This document shows, one piece after another, positions 17,141 to 27,618 of a DNA stretch of 64,000 bases (the stretch's first letter is position 1; every line of letters begins with the position of its first letter). Location: the NCBI RefSeq assembly GCF_008329525.1, contig NZ_NPKQ01000003.1:372001-436000 (forward strand). Reading direction: 5' to 3'. The translations under genes and the position numbers were made by a program. The notes below the pieces were generated by a model. That model searched no databases and was not told where the DNA came from. It saw nothing but the letters and a program-made list of their open reading frames with translations. Source of the stretch: Tardiphaga sp. P9-11 (GTDB lineage: Bacteria; Pseudomonadota; Alphaproteobacteria; Rhizobiales; Xanthobacteraceae).

Positions 17141-18349
17141 CTAACGCCGGGTGGCGACACCCGGCGGACGGATTGCCAGAAAACACCCCAGGACGATCAG
17201 GGCGCCCAGCGTGCCCAGTTGCAGGACGGTACGGTCGGACAGCGTCTCGACCGCGGACGCCACCACGAATGGCGCAAAGGCCTGCACGAACAAAGCTGGC
17301 CGTGCGATACGGCCGATGACGCGACCATACCCCACCGGACCGAACATCAGAAGCGGCAGCGCGCCGCGTGCGATGGTCATGACGCCATTGGCGGCGCCGA
17401 AGCCGATAGCGAACAATGCCGCCAGCGGAAACGAAATCCCCGCAAAGGCCAGCATCGCGAAGGCCCAAACCACCACTACCACCGCCCCGCGCGCGATCCA
17501 CAGTGGATGGGTGCGCCCGGCCAGCATGAAATCCGCGAGGCGCGACGCCACCTGCGCCGGACCGAACATCGCACCGATGGTTACCGCCGTCGCCGCACTC
17601 AGCCCGCCGCGCTCCAGCATTGCCAACAGGTTCGACGTCACGCCCGACAGAATGAAGCTGTAGAGCGAGAAAGCCGCCGCCAGCAGGATGAACGGCCAGC
17701 CCTCCGGCCGCAACGTTGCTTGCTGCGGGACGACAACGGCGTCCGCCACAGGCAGAGGCGGGACGGCGACGTGGCGCGGCAATGCAAAAGCATGCAGCGG
17801 CGCAACGACAAAGGCGAAGATCGCCGCGAAGGTCAGATAGGTGCCGCGCCAGCCGACAGCCTCAAGCAGAAGATGGGTCGCCGGCCAGCCGATCGTCGAG
17901 GCGAAGCCACCCGCAAAGGTCACAAAGGTGATCTGCCGCCGTGCCGAGGCGCCAAAGATCCGCGTCAGCGTGGCGAAGGCCGGATCATAGAGCGACGCGG
18001 CCATCGCAGCACCGAGCAACAACCAGCAGGCCAGATAGGCCGCGGGGTGATCGGCAATCGAAAACAGGGCAAGGCCCAAAGCACCGGCAAGCGCGCCCGA
18101 CGCCATAACGACATTGCCCCCGTGCCGGTCGATCAGCCCGCCCACCAGAGGCGACAGCAGACCCGACACGATCAGCCCCAACGAAAAGCCGGCCATACCG
18201 AAGGCCAGCGACCAGCCATGTGCGGCCGTCACATGCGGCATGGTCAGCACCGGCGGGTAGATCAGAATGCCCCAGGTCAGGATCTGGGTGAATGCCAGCA
18301 CGAGGACCGCACGGCCCGGTCCGAAAACAAGGTCGCGAAGTCGATGCAT
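17141..18349 (-). CDS. Major facilitator superfamily transporter
   Basis: 402 aa with about twelve hydrophobic segments. The motif GGLIDRHGGNVVMASGALAG (about residue 70) is the MFS loop 2-3 signature in its GXXXDRXG form. The N-terminus (LVFGPGRAVLVLAFTQILTW) has only a short cytoplasmic lead. The sequence resembles the monocarboxylate/oxalate-formate antiporter-like bacterial MFS group, but the substrate cannot be inferred. It is convergent with cheZ (14 bases between stops) and 35 bases downstream of the lipoprotein gene's stop on the same strand. Confidence 0.92.
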   Translation of the reverse strand: MHRLRDLVFGPGRAVLVLAFTQILTWGILIYPPVLTMPHVTAAHGWSLAFGMAGFSLGLIVSGLLSPLVGGLIDRHGGNVVMASGALAGALGLALFSIADHPAAYLACWLLLGAAMAASLYDPAFATLTRIFGASARRQITFVTFAGGFASTIGWPATHLLLEAVGWRGTYLTFAAIFAFVVAPLHAFALPRHVAVPPLPVADAVVVPQQATLRPEGWPFILLAAAFSLYSFILSGVTSNLLAMLERGGLSAATAVTIGAMFGPAQVASRLADFMLAGRTHPLWIARGAVVVVVWAFAMLAFAGISFPLAALFAIGFGAANGVMTIARGALPLLMFGPVGYGRVIGRIARPALFVQAFAPFVVASAVETLSDRTVLQLGTLGALIVLGCFLAIRPPGVATRR

Positions 18350-18384
18350 GATCTCACGTTGTCAGCAGGATGGCGGGACCCACT

Positions 18385-18912
18385 CTACGCCTTGGGCGCG
18401 CAGCGGACATAAACCATGTTGCCGTAACGGACTGCCGCGTCCTTGTCGATGAAGCGCGTGACAAGGACCCGGCCGTCAAACGAGACGATCTCGCGGTCCT
18501 TCTCGCCACCGGCGGGACCGGGCGGGCCGATATAGTTCTTGCCGCTCGGTGAGCCCTTCAGACGCAGCTCCTGCGGCGTCGCCTCGTCAGCGAGATGCAT
18601 GATGACGCCACCGGTGGCGCCCTGGCCGATAATGTAGGGCTGCTTGCACTGGCCACGCGCAGCGTTCTCGGTACGAACGCGATCATTGGGATTCATATAG
18701 GACGCCAAGCCCCAGCGGCCGACGAGTTCCTCGGAACGGATCGAGGCCGGCAATTCCGGTGCCGGCGGCGGTTCCGACGGCGGTGCCGGCTGCGAGTTCC
18801 CAAAGCTGAACCCACCCAATCCACCAGACGTGCCGCACCCGCCCAATGACAGCGCCAAAGTTGAAACGATCGCCAGATGGGCAACCGTGCGGGCGTAGCG
18901 TGACCTGATCAT
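18385..18912 (-). CDS. Putative lipoprotein of unknown function
   Basis: 175 aa. The signal sequence ends in a lipobox, LSLGGC (Cys near residue 26), followed by a Gly/Ser-rich and Pro-rich linker (SEPPPAPELP). A folded domain begins at EELVGRWGLASYM (about residue 57) and resembles small beta-barrel inhibitor/calycin-like exported domains by pattern, but I cannot name a family. Two Cys occur in the mature domain (GQCKQ and VRCAP), possibly bonded. ATG 18912 was chosen since it opens the lipoprotein signal; the frame extends upstream without a signal. It is probably anchored to the inner leaflet of the outer membrane. Confidence 0.78.
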   Translation of the reverse strand: MIRSRYARTVAHLAIVSTLALSLGGCGTSGGLGGFSFGNSQPAPPSEPPPAPELPASIRSEELVGRWGLASYMNPNDRVRTENAARGQCKQPYIIGQGATGGVIMHLADEATPQELRLKGSPSGKNYIGPPGPAGGEKDREIVSFDGRVLVTRFIDKDAAVRYGNMVYVRCAPKA

Positions 18913-19063
18913 ATTATCCCCTAGAGCAAATTCCCCGGCTGCCCGTCCCGGCAGCCAAGCGCAAAACACATGACGGCGCAATGAGGTCGGCAGAATTACG
19001 CCGACTCTCCATTATGGTTTCCAGATCATCCTATATTGGCCTCACCAAGGCCTTAAGGCCTCG

Positions 19064-19090
19064 CTTGACTCAAAAAGCGTCTGGCCATAT
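19064..19090 (+). promoter_or_regulatory. Sigma-32-like (RpoH) promoter of groESL
   Basis: CTTGACT (19064-19070) and GCCATAT (19084-19090), 13 bases apart, agree well with the RpoH consensus CTTGAAA-N13-CCCATNT. The element ends 15 bases before the CIRCE operator. The combination suggests dual control by RpoH and HrcA. Confidence 0.6.
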
Positions 19091-19105
19091 TTCCCGGACG
19101 CTCAA

Positions 19106-19132
19106 TTAGCACTCCCGGAGCGCGATTGCTAA
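19106..19132 (+). promoter_or_regulatory. CIRCE operator (HrcA binding site)
   Basis: TTAGCACTC (19106-19114), nine bases, then GATTGCTAA (19124-19132). The CIRCE consensus is TTAGCACTC-N9-GAGTGCTAA, so the left arm is perfect and the right arm has one mismatch. It lies 90 bases before groES, where HrcA represses chaperonin expression in unstressed cells. Confidence 0.93.
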
Positions 19133-19222
19133 GGGAATGAGCCGGCCGCCCCGAGCGTTCCGGCTGGATTCCCGCCCGCCTCCGAGATGGCAACGAAATC
19201 GCAAACCCAAAGGGACACTCCC

Positions 19223-19519
19223 ATGGCCAAGACCAAATTCCGCCCGCTGCACGACCGGGTCGTCGTCAAGCGCATCGTCGCCGACGAGAAGACCAAGGGC
19301 GGCATCATCATCCCGGACAGCGCCAAGGAAAAGCCGTCTGAAGGCGAAGTCGTCGGCGTGGGCCCCGGTGGCCGCGACGAAGCCGGCAAGCTGATCCCGA
19401 TCGACATCAAGGTCGGCGACAAGGTTCTGTTCGGCAAGTGGTCGGGCACCGAGATCAAGCTCGACGGCGAAGAACTCCTCATCATGAAGGAGTCGGACAT
19501 CATGGGCGTGATCGCTTAA
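19223..19519 (+). CDS. groES: Co-chaperonin GroES
   Basis: 98 aa, the standard length. It begins [17 protein letters not shown] and contains the mobile loop around [16 protein letters not shown] (residues about 20-35) that contacts GroEL, then [16 protein letters not shown] and the end [12 protein letters not shown]. It forms the heptameric lid of the GroEL folding chamber in the cytoplasm. The frame is open to 19187, but ATG 19223 with AGGGA upstream gives the conserved start. It is the first gene of groES-groEL under CIRCE and RpoH-like control, followed by an intercistronic hairpin before groEL. Confidence 0.98.
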   Translation: MAKTKFRPLHDRVVVKRIVADEKTKGGIIIPDSAKEKPSEGEVVGVGPGGRDEAGKLIPIDIKVGDKVLFGKWSGTEIKLDGEELLIMKESDIMGVIA

Positions 19520-19536
19520 GCGACGCCGCCTTCCAC

Positions 19537-21264
<1,728 letters not shown>

Positions 21265-21296
21265 GCCCTGCTTTCACGCTCAACTGCATTGTGATC

Positions 21297-21326
21297 GAAG
21301 GCCGCCTCCGGGCGGCCTTCTTTTTT
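21297..21326 (+). terminator. Intrinsic terminator of groESL
   Basis: GAAGGCCGCC (21297-21306) pairs with GGCGGCCTTC (21311-21320), loop TCCG, followed by six T. It lies 32 bases after the groEL stop. Confidence 0.93.
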
Positions 21327-21464
21327 GCCCTGATACAATGCGCCTGCGACTTATGGCCTTTCGCCTTGGTCGCGGTTCTGATTCAATCCCGTGATTAATC
21401 TCGCATGGGCGGAATCAGATAAATCCGCCCGGAGACACGTCGATCACGTCCAGGGACTTTTGAA

Positions 21465-22673
21465 ATGCGCGCGCTTCATCTTTGTCTGCTCGGCCTTACG
21501 GTCACCGCGTCGGTTGCGACCGTCCACCACGCCTTCGCGCAGGTGAAAGCCGCGCCGAAGAGCCAGCCGGCGGGCCCCGAGACGCGCTATTTCACCTCGA
21601 TCGACGGCGTCATGAACGGCAATGCCGACGTCATCCTGCGGGAGACCCGGCAGGGCAAGGCCGTCACGGCGGCGACGCTTGATGTCTGTTATCCCGCCGA
21701 GAAGGGCAGCGACCGCAAGGATCGCTTCGTCGCCAACCTCACGGTCAGCGGTTCGACGCTGACCGGCGCAACGCAGACCCAGGTCGACAAGCTGCCGGTG
21801 ACCATCAAGCTGAACCGCCGGCCGACCGGCGACACGTTCGAATTCAAGGGACAGATTTCGGTCGGCCAGACCAACAACAACGTGACGTCCTCGGACAACT
21901 CCGATCAGAGCGAGAAGGAATTCCAGGACAACCAGTCCACGGACGACAATATCGCGCCGGCCCCGAAGGATTTCGCCGAAGTGTCGCCCGAAGCGATCGC
22001 AGTCAAGATCAAGCTGGAAGCCGCACTGGATTTCGTGCGCACACTGCGCGGGCAGAGCGTCGAGGTCGCGCTGAACAGCCTGGCAGTCTCCTGCGATGCG
22101 TTGCGTGCCGGCGAGCAGGTCATCAGCCTCGCCATCGATCCGGAACGCGCTGCCGCCTTCATCGCCAAGACCAAGACCTATCCTGGCGTCGTCAACGTCG
22201 GCTGGACCACGGGCGCCATCGACATGGATCGGACCGTGCGCTTTGCGGCCGCCGACTGGCGCGACGGCGACAAGATCAATCGCGACAAGGTAGCGACGAC
22301 ACTGGCGAACATTCTCGCCAAGACCATGTCGGGCAAACCTGCAACCAGCTCATGGGATGACGAGACCGGAAAGCTCAAGCTAACCTTCAAGCGCCCGAGC
22401 CAGGTTCTGCCGGCGCTCGAATTGACGGAGACGGTCGAGGTCAGCGCGATCATCGCTCCCGACAAGCCCGGCACGACTGACAAGCTCATCCTGTGGGTCG
22501 GCACGCCGGCGGTCACCACGGCGGATGAGAACTCAGGCGCGAAGCTTGCTCTCGCGGATTCGCCAACGGCCGATGAAGAAAGCGATCCGCGCGACGACAA
22601 CGGCGCGGTTGCCGCCGTCGCGGCGGAGTTCAAGGCTCAGCGCTGGGATGCGGATAATTCGAACTGGAAGTGA
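21465..22673 (+). CDS. Exported protein of unknown function
   Basis: 402 aa. A signal peptide (HLCLLGLTVTASVATVHHAFAQ, cleavage near residue 25) leads to a periplasmic protein. Residues about 45-130 look like a beta-rich domain (DADVILRETRQGK-like strands, then KLPVTIKLNRRPTGDTFEF). An Asn/Asp/Ser-rich linker follows (TSSDNSDQSEKEFQDNQSTD, about 145-165), then a second domain with VSPEAIAVKIKLEAALDFVR and a long beta-rich stretch. The last 40 residues are acidic. I do not recognise a family; proteins of this layout appear in Bradyrhizobium relatives as hypothetical. It stands alone, 200 bases after groEL. Confidence 0.8.
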   Translation: MRALHLCLLGLTVTASVATVHHAFAQVKAAPKSQPAGPETRYFTSIDGVMNGNADVILRETRQGKAVTAATLDVCYPAEKGSDRKDRFVANLTVSGSTLTGATQTQVDKLPVTIKLNRRPTGDTFEFKGQISVGQTNNNVTSSDNSDQSEKEFQDNQSTDDNIAPAPKDFAEVSPEAIAVKIKLEAALDFVRTLRGQSVEVALNSLAVSCDALRAGEQVISLAIDPERAAAFIAKTKTYPGVVNVGWTTGAIDMDRTVRFAAADWRDGDKINRDKVATTLANILAKTMSGKPATSSWDDETGKLKLTFKRPSQVLPALELTETVEVSAIIAPDKPGTTDKLILWVGTPAVTTADENSGAKLALADSPTADEESDPRDDNGAVAAVAAEFKAQRWDADNSNWK

Positions 22674-22698
22674 GCTGCGCCAACCTCTTTCTTCCTCT

Positions 22699-22728
22699 CT
22701 TTCCCTAGCGAAGCTTCACTAGGGAAAG
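22699..22728. terminator. Terminator-like hairpin between convergent genes
   Basis: CTTTCCCTAG (22699-22708) pairs with CTAGGGAAAG (22719-22728); the loop contains the palindrome GAAGCTTC. It lies between the stops of the convergent 21465-22673 and 22761-23165 genes. It lacks a long T run, so efficiency is uncertain. Confidence 0.6.
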
Positions 22729-22760
22729 GAGAAGAAAGAAACACTGCCGCTCAAGAACCA

Positions 22761-23165
22761 TCAGTTAGTATTCAGCCGAAACCGCAGTGACTTGGGGCCT
22801 ACGAACGTAATGGCGTCGCCCCGCCGCTGCCAGTTGGTGGCTGCGCCGAGATCGGTCAACAACTGATCATCGAGCTGTGCCTGCGTATCTGAGCAGCTAC
22901 GGTTATCCATGGCACCAGCCACGAAGATCACCGTGTTGCCGGCGACTGAGAACTGCCCTTTTCCGCCCTTGCACCACAACTCCACCCGCACCTCGCCGGC
23001 GTCGCCGATTTCCAGATTGGGAATCCGCTTCGAGCCGGGCTGACGCTGCGCGTCGAGGGTCATCTCCATGCCGAATGGAAACTCTTCCGCGGCATGCGCG
23101 GGGACGACAATTAGAAGTGCGGCGCTGGCAAAAGCGGCCCGCAGCAATCTGGTCATAGGAGTCAT
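22761..23165 (-). CDS. Small exported protein with a META-domain-like fold
   Basis: About 134 aa. The signal peptide RLLRAAFASAALLIVVPAHA is cleaved near residue 23. The mature part (ELWCKGGKGQFSVAGNTVIF, AGAMDNRSCSDTQAQLDDQL, then GDAITFVGPKSLRFRL) has the pattern of the META/HslJ domain: a glycine-led strand, a Cys followed by an acidic/Gln helix, and a final strand. Two Cys could form a disulfide. The start may be ATG 23165 or 23156; the former has GAGAA upstream. The open frame further upstream overlaps a terminator and is not coding. META proteins are periplasmic or outer-membrane with roles in heat or antibiotic tolerance; the function here is not known. Confidence 0.72.
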   Translation of the reverse strand: MTPMTRLLRAAFASAALLIVVPAHAAEEFPFGMEMTLDAQRQPGSKRIPNLEIGDAGEVRVELWCKGGKGQFSVAGNTVIFVAGAMDNRSCSDTQAQLDDQLLTDLGAATNWQRRGDAITFVGPKSLRFRLNTN

Positions 23166-23270
23166 ATGAATTCTCGGCGTGACGGCAAGTGGCAACAATG
23201 GCCGCGGTTCTACGCGCGGCGGCACCGGTTGACCAGAACCGAACGGAGACAATGTGGCACCGAAATGAAA

Positions 23271-23300
23271 AATCCCCGCGGTCTTGCAGCCGCGGGGATT
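23271..23300 (-). terminator. Intrinsic terminator of the lactate permease gene
   Basis: AATCCCCGCGG (23271-23281) pairs with CCGCGGGGATT (23290-23300). On the minus strand the hairpin is followed by TTTTTCATTT. It lies 25 bases beyond the permease stop. Confidence 0.9.
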
Positions 23301-23324
23301 CGTCATTGCTTCGCTACGTGCGGT

Positions 23325-24992
23325 CTACGGCGCCAGGACCATCAGCGTGAACGGATAGACATAGGCCTGCAGCATCACGAACAGGCCGACCATGCAGGCC
23401 AGCACGATCGAGTGCCAGAATACGAAGCGCAGGATAGTGCCCTCATGCCCGAACCAGTTGGTTGCGGTCGAGGCCACAACGATCGATTGCGCATCGATCA
23501 TCTTGCCCATCACGCCACCGGACGAGTTCGCCGCGCTCATCAGGATCGGCGACAGACCGAGCTGTTCGGAGGTGATCTTCTGCAGATTGCCAAACAGCAC
23601 GTTCGACGCCGTGTCCGACCCTGTCAGCGCCACACCGAGCCAGCCCAGTAGCGTGCCGAAGAACGGGTACAACACGCCGGTCGCCGCAAAGGCCAGACCG
23701 AGCGTTGCGTCCACGCCCGACAGGCGCGTCAGCGTGCCGATCGCGAGCATTGCCGAGATGGTGATCAGCGAGTAGGCGCAGAGCTTGATGGTGCGACCAT
23801 ATTCCAGGATCATCTTGGCGGGCGAGAAGCCCATGATGAAGCCGGAGATAATCGCGGCCAGCAACATGCCCGAGCCGGTGAAGGACACGTAAGTGAACGA
23901 GAATACGGCACCTTCCGGCGTCGGCTTGGCGGCCACCGGAGGCACCTTGTTGATCATGTTGTGCAGCTCGGGCACCGGGTAATTCCAGGTGAAGATCGGA
24001 TTGACAATGCCCTTGAACCAGTTGGTGCCCCAGATCAGCAGGATCACGCACAGGATGATCCACGGCGTCAGTGCCCTCCACACTTCGGCGGAGGTCAACT
24101 TTTCCGTGCTCATCGGCTTCACCGGCGGCACGGTCGACGCGGAGTCGTCGCGCTGGCGCAGCGCCGCCGAGGTCCACACCGTCTTCGGCTGCCAGACCTT
24201 CAGGAACAGGATCAGCGCGCCCATTGAGATCAGCGAGGCGCCGATATCGACGATCCACGGATTGATGTAGTTCGAAATCACGAATTGCGGGATTGCGAAG
24301 GACAGAGCGGTGACGAGAATCGCCGGCCAGACTTCCTTCATGCCCTTCCAGCCGGCGAAGGCCCAGACCACCCAGAACGGGACGATCATCGAGAAGACCG
24401 GCAACTGCCGACCGACCATCGCACCCAGAACGAAGGGATCGAAGCCGGTGACGGTGGCGAGGCCCTGGATCGGCGTGCCGAGCGCGCCATAGGCGACAGG
24501 CGCAGTGTTCGCAATCAGCGACAGGCCGGACGCGGCCAGCGGCGAGAAGCCGAGGCCGATCAGCACGGCGCCGGTGACGGCCACCGGCGTCCCGAAGCCC
24601 GACGCGCCCTCGAAGAAGGCGCCGAACGAAAACGCGATCAGCAGGATCTGCAGACGCCGATCATTGGTGACACCGCCGATGGCGCGCTGCAGCACCTCGA
24701 AGCGGCCGCTGTCCACCGTGAGGCGATACATGAAGATAACGTTGAGAACGATCCAACCTATCGGGAAGAAGCCGGTAACGACACCGAGCGCCGATGCGCG
24801 GATCGACATGTTGGCAGGCATCGTGAATGCGTAAATCGCTACGAGATTGGCGAGCACCAGCGCGATGACCGCAGCGATATGCGCCTTGACCTTGTTGGTC
24901 GCGATCAGCACCAGCAGGACGACCACCGGTATCGCGGCGACGAGTGTCGAGATCGCGCTGCTATTGAATGGATTGTAGACCTGATTCCACAT
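23325..24992 (-). CDS. lldP: L-lactate permease (LctP/GlcA family)
   Basis: 555 aa, the family length, with about thirteen to fourteen membrane spans (for example VAAIPVVVLLVLIATNKVKAH-like segment near residue 20, and the C-terminal span VLACMVGLFVMLQAYVYP). The region FFEGASGFGTPVAVTGAVLIGLG (about residues 130-152) and the segment LTGSDTASNVLFGNLQ, then ANSSGGVMGKMI, are diagnostic. It imports L-lactate, D-lactate or glycolate with protons. ATG 24992 has GGGGGAG upstream. It is a single-gene unit with its own terminator. The window also carries glcDEF about 5 kb away, so glycolate as substrate is possible. Confidence 0.95.
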   Translation of the reverse strand: MWNQVYNPFNSSAISTLVAAIPVVVLLVLIATNKVKAHIAAVIALVLANLVAIYAFTMPANMSIRASALGVVTGFFPIGWIVLNVIFMYRLTVDSGRFEVLQRAIGGVTNDRRLQILLIAFSFGAFFEGASGFGTPVAVTGAVLIGLGFSPLAASGLSLIANTAPVAYGALGTPIQGLATVTGFDPFVLGAMVGRQLPVFSMIVPFWVVWAFAGWKGMKEVWPAILVTALSFAIPQFVISNYINPWIVDIGASLISMGALILFLKVWQPKTVWTSAALRQRDDSASTVPPVKPMSTEKLTSAEVWRALTPWIILCVILLIWGTNWFKGIVNPIFTWNYPVPELHNMINKVPPVAAKPTPEGAVFSFTYVSFTGSGMLLAAIISGFIMGFSPAKMILEYGRTIKLCAYSLITISAMLAIGTLTRLSGVDATLGLAFAATGVLYPFFGTLLGWLGVALTGSDTASNVLFGNLQKITSEQLGLSPILMSAANSSGGVMGKMIDAQSIVVASTATNWFGHEGTILRFVFWHSIVLACMVGLFVMLQAYVYPFTLMVLAP

Positions 24993-25029
24993 GGTCGTTC
25001 TCCCCCATTATAATATTATTGCAGCGGCA

Positions 25030-25045
25030 CGATCGTTATCGATCG
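25030..25045. promoter_or_regulatory. Inverted repeat upstream of lactate permease
   Basis: CGATCG-TTAT-CGATCG, perfect 6-base arms 38 bases before the lldP start, in the 281-base region between two divergent genes. It may be an operator for a GntR/FadR-type regulator, but CGATCG is common in such genomes. Confidence 0.3.
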
Positions 25046-25273
25046 GCAAATTGCTGATTGTTCACTTGCGAGGGCATCCGCGATCGGTCAAAGCCCAACA
25101 GCGCCCGTGGCTGTGCGAATGCGAGGCCCCATATCTCACCTTCGGTGCCATGCTAGGGTGAATCACAGTTTCGCGACAAGGCGTCGCAGGCCATCAAACC
25201 AGCAACTTTAGTCTAAACGCTCTAATTCCATTCTGATTTGAGGGACTTAGCGCCCTCCTCCCGGAGACGATCT

Positions 25274-27019
25274 GTGAATAACATCCGCTCTACCCTCGCG
25301 ACCGTCTGGCGGATCGCGATTCCCTATTTTCGTTCCGAGGATAAATGGGCGGGGATCGGACTGCTTACGGCGGTGATCACTATCGAACTGGCAGTGGTCG
25401 GCCTCAGCGTGTTGTTCAATCGCTGGAACAACACTTTCTACAATGCGCTGCAGGAAAGAAACCTCGACGTCTTCACCTATCAGCTCGCTTACTTCAGCGT
25501 TCTCGCGGCCATTAACATCGCACTCAAAGTGTATCAGCTCTATCTCAACCAGTGGTTACAGATCCGCTGGCGGCGCTGGATGACCGAGCGCTATCTCGGC
25601 AACTGGCTCGCCGACGCCAACCACTATCGCATGCAGCTGCAGGGCGACGCTGCCGACAATCCGGATCAGCGCATCGCCGAAGACGTGAAGCTGTTCGTGG
25701 AGAAGACCCTCGACATCGGTATCGGCCTGCTGAGTTCGGTCGTTACGTTGCTCTCCTTCGTGATCATCCTGTGGGGCCTGTCCGACGCGGCGCCGCTGCA
25801 TGTGTTCGGTCGGGATATCCCGATTCCCGGCTATCTCGTCTGGGGCGCGCTCGTCTATGCCGTGATCGGCACCGCGCTGACCCACTATATCGGTGCACCG
25901 TTGATGGCACTGAATTTCCAGCAGCAGCGCTATGAAGCGGACTTCCGCTTCAATCTGGTGCGTGCGCGCGAAAATGCTGAGCAGATCGCGCTGCTGCGCG
26001 GCGAACCGGTCGAGCGCCAGCGGCTCTCGACCCGCTTCCAGTTGGTCGTCGGCAACTGGATCGACATCATGCGCCGCACCAAGAAGCTGACATCCTTCAC
26101 GGTCAGCTATCAGCAGATCGCGATCATCCTGCCCTATGTTCTGGTCGCGCCAGCCTACTTTGCGGAGAAGGTCCAGCTCGGCGCCGTGATGCAGACTGCG
26201 GATGCGTTCGGCACCGTGCAGGGTGCGCTTTCATTCTTCGTCACAGCCTATCGCACGCTGGCGGAATGGCAGTCCGGCGTGATGCGCCTTGATGGCTTCG
26301 AGACAGCCATTGCCAACGTACAGGCGCTGACGACGAAGGCCGATATCGTTCATGCCACTGAGATCGGCACCAGTGACATCGCGCTGAGTGATCTGACGCT
26401 CACCCTCCCCAGTGGCGCTCCCATGGTGCAGACGCCGGGCTTCAGTTTCCGCCGCGGGGAACGCACGCTGTTTACGGGCCCATCGGGCTCCGGAAAATCC
26501 ACACTGTTTCGCGCCATCGCCGGCATCTGGCCATTCGGCAAGGGCAAGATCTCGATCCCCGCGGATGCGGCGATCATGATGCTGCCGCAGCGGCCGTATT
26601 TTCCGGTCGGCACGCTGCAGGATGCGGTGGCTTATCCCGCCGGGACCGACGCGTTCAGCCCACAGGAGATAGCGGGGGCCGTCGCTGCCGTGGGTCTGCC
26701 TGCGCTGGCGACCCGGCTTGGCGAAGATGGCCACTGGAATCGCATGCTGTCGCTCGGCGAACAACAGCGTCTCGGCGTCGCCCGCGCGCTACTGCAAAAG
26801 CCGCAATACCTCTTCCTTGACGAGGCGACCGCGTCGCTCGACGAACCATCGGAAGCGGCTTTGTACCGGCTGCTGGAAGACAAGCTGCCCGACACGACCA
26901 TCATTTCGATCGGCCACCGCAACACGCTCGATGCTTTGCATCAGCGCAAGGTGTCGCTAACGCGGTCCGGCGATCACTTCGCGTTAGGAGATGCAAAGTC
27001 CAGGATGGAAACCACCTGA
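25274..27019 (+). CDS. ABC transporter with fused membrane and ATPase domains (ABCD/YddA/BacA-related family)
   Basis: 581 aa half-transporter. Residues 1-330 form six transmembrane helices of the SbmA/BacA-like membrane domain (ABC_membrane_2), with the motif NNTFYNALQERNLDVFTYQL near residue 55. The ATPase domain follows from about 375: Walker A GPSGSGKST, Q-loop MLPQRPYFPVG, signature LSLGEQQRLGVARALL and Walker B YLFLDEATASLDE, then the H-loop GHRNTL. The start is GTG 25274 with GGAG at the right distance; the longer TTG start at 25238 is not supported. Related proteins move fatty acyl-CoA, vitamin B12 (Rv1819c) or peptides; the substrate here is not known. Confidence 0.93.
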   Translation: MNNIRSTLATVWRIAIPYFRSEDKWAGIGLLTAVITIELAVVGLSVLFNRWNNTFYNALQERNLDVFTYQLAYFSVLAAINIALKVYQLYLNQWLQIRWRRWMTERYLGNWLADANHYRMQLQGDAADNPDQRIAEDVKLFVEKTLDIGIGLLSSVVTLLSFVIILWGLSDAAPLHVFGRDIPIPGYLVWGALVYAVIGTALTHYIGAPLMALNFQQQRYEADFRFNLVRARENAEQIALLRGEPVERQRLSTRFQLVVGNWIDIMRRTKKLTSFTVSYQQIAIILPYVLVAPAYFAEKVQLGAVMQTADAFGTVQGALSFFVTAYRTLAEWQSGVMRLDGFETAIANVQALTTKADIVHATEIGTSDIALSDLTLTLPSGAPMVQTPGFSFRRGERTLFTGPSGSGKSTLFRAIAGIWPFGKGKISIPADAAIMMLPQRPYFPVGTLQDAVAYPAGTDAFSPQEIAGAVAAVGLPALATRLGEDGHWNRMLSLGEQQRLGVARALLQKPQYLFLDEATASLDEPSEAALYRLLEDKLPDTTIISIGHRNTLDALHQRKVSLTRSGDHFALGDAKSRMETT

Positions 27020-27035
27020 GAAGTGACGCGCTCCG

Positions 27036-27548
27036 CTAAAGCCAGTGCCGCGGCCAGTCGCGGCCTGCCGCATAGCGATGCCAGACAAACGTGAAGCTCG
27101 CGAGCAGCAACGCGCCGACCAGCACCGGCGCGAGCAGGAACGTCCACGGTAGTGCGTGAGACACGACAAGCAACGGGTTGATCCCGGCAGGCGGGTGGAA
27201 TGTGCCGGTGACATACATCGCCAGCACAGCGAGGCCGACTGCCATGGCGGCGGCCCAGGCATGGGGGCCGGTCAGCTTGAGCACCGCGAGCCCTACCAGC
27301 GTCGCGACGATGTGTCCGCCGATCAGCGCCCGCGGCTGCGCCGGTTCGGCTTCCGGGGAACCGATCACAAGGACGATCGAGGTCGCAAAAGGAATGATGA
27401 CCAGCGGATAATGCGCAACCGCCGAGAAGAACTCCATCACACCGATGGCAATCCCCGCCCCCAGCCCGGCAACGGCACCGGCCAGCGCATTGCGATGATT
27501 GTTGCGACGGATCGTCTTCGCTGCGCGCCGCAACCAGTCCCGATTCAT
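27036..27548 (-). CDS. HPP-family membrane protein
   Basis: 170 aa with four hydrophobic segments and the diagnostic motif TGTFHPPAGINPLL (about residues 112-126), which gives the family its name. Family members are integral inner-membrane proteins; a plant homologue transports nitrite into chloroplasts, but bacterial roles are not established. It is convergent with the ABC transporter gene (16 bases between stops). The porin gene upstream has its own terminator between the two, so HPP probably has its own promoter. Confidence 0.93.
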   Translation of the reverse strand: MNRDWLRRAAKTIRRNNHRNALAGAVAGLGAGIAIGVMEFFSAVAHYPLVIIPFATSIVLVIGSPEAEPAQPRALIGGHIVATLVGLAVLKLTGPHAWAAAMAVGLAVLAMYVTGTFHPPAGINPLLVVSHALPWTFLLAPVLVGALLLASFTFVWHRYAAGRDWPRHWL

Positions 27549-27570
27549 GGAAGCTCTATCCCAAAAGAAA

Positions 27571-27600
27571 AAGGGGCGGCAGATTGCTCTGCCGCCCCTT
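27571..27600 (-). terminator. Intrinsic terminator of the TorF-type porin gene
   Basis: AAGGGGCGGCAG (27571-27582) pairs perfectly with CTGCCGCCCCTT (27589-27600). On the minus strand a T run follows (TTTTTCTTTT). It is 18 bases beyond the porin stop. Confidence 0.93.
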
Positions 27601-27618
27601 TGATTTAAGTCGAAGTAC

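Larger units (their letters stand above)
18913..19222. other. Regulatory region between lipoprotein gene and groES
   Basis: 310 bases without a gene. It carries the heat-shock-type promoter and CIRCE operator of groESL listed separately, and the promoter side of the lipoprotein gene. No other structure stands out. Confidence 0.6.
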
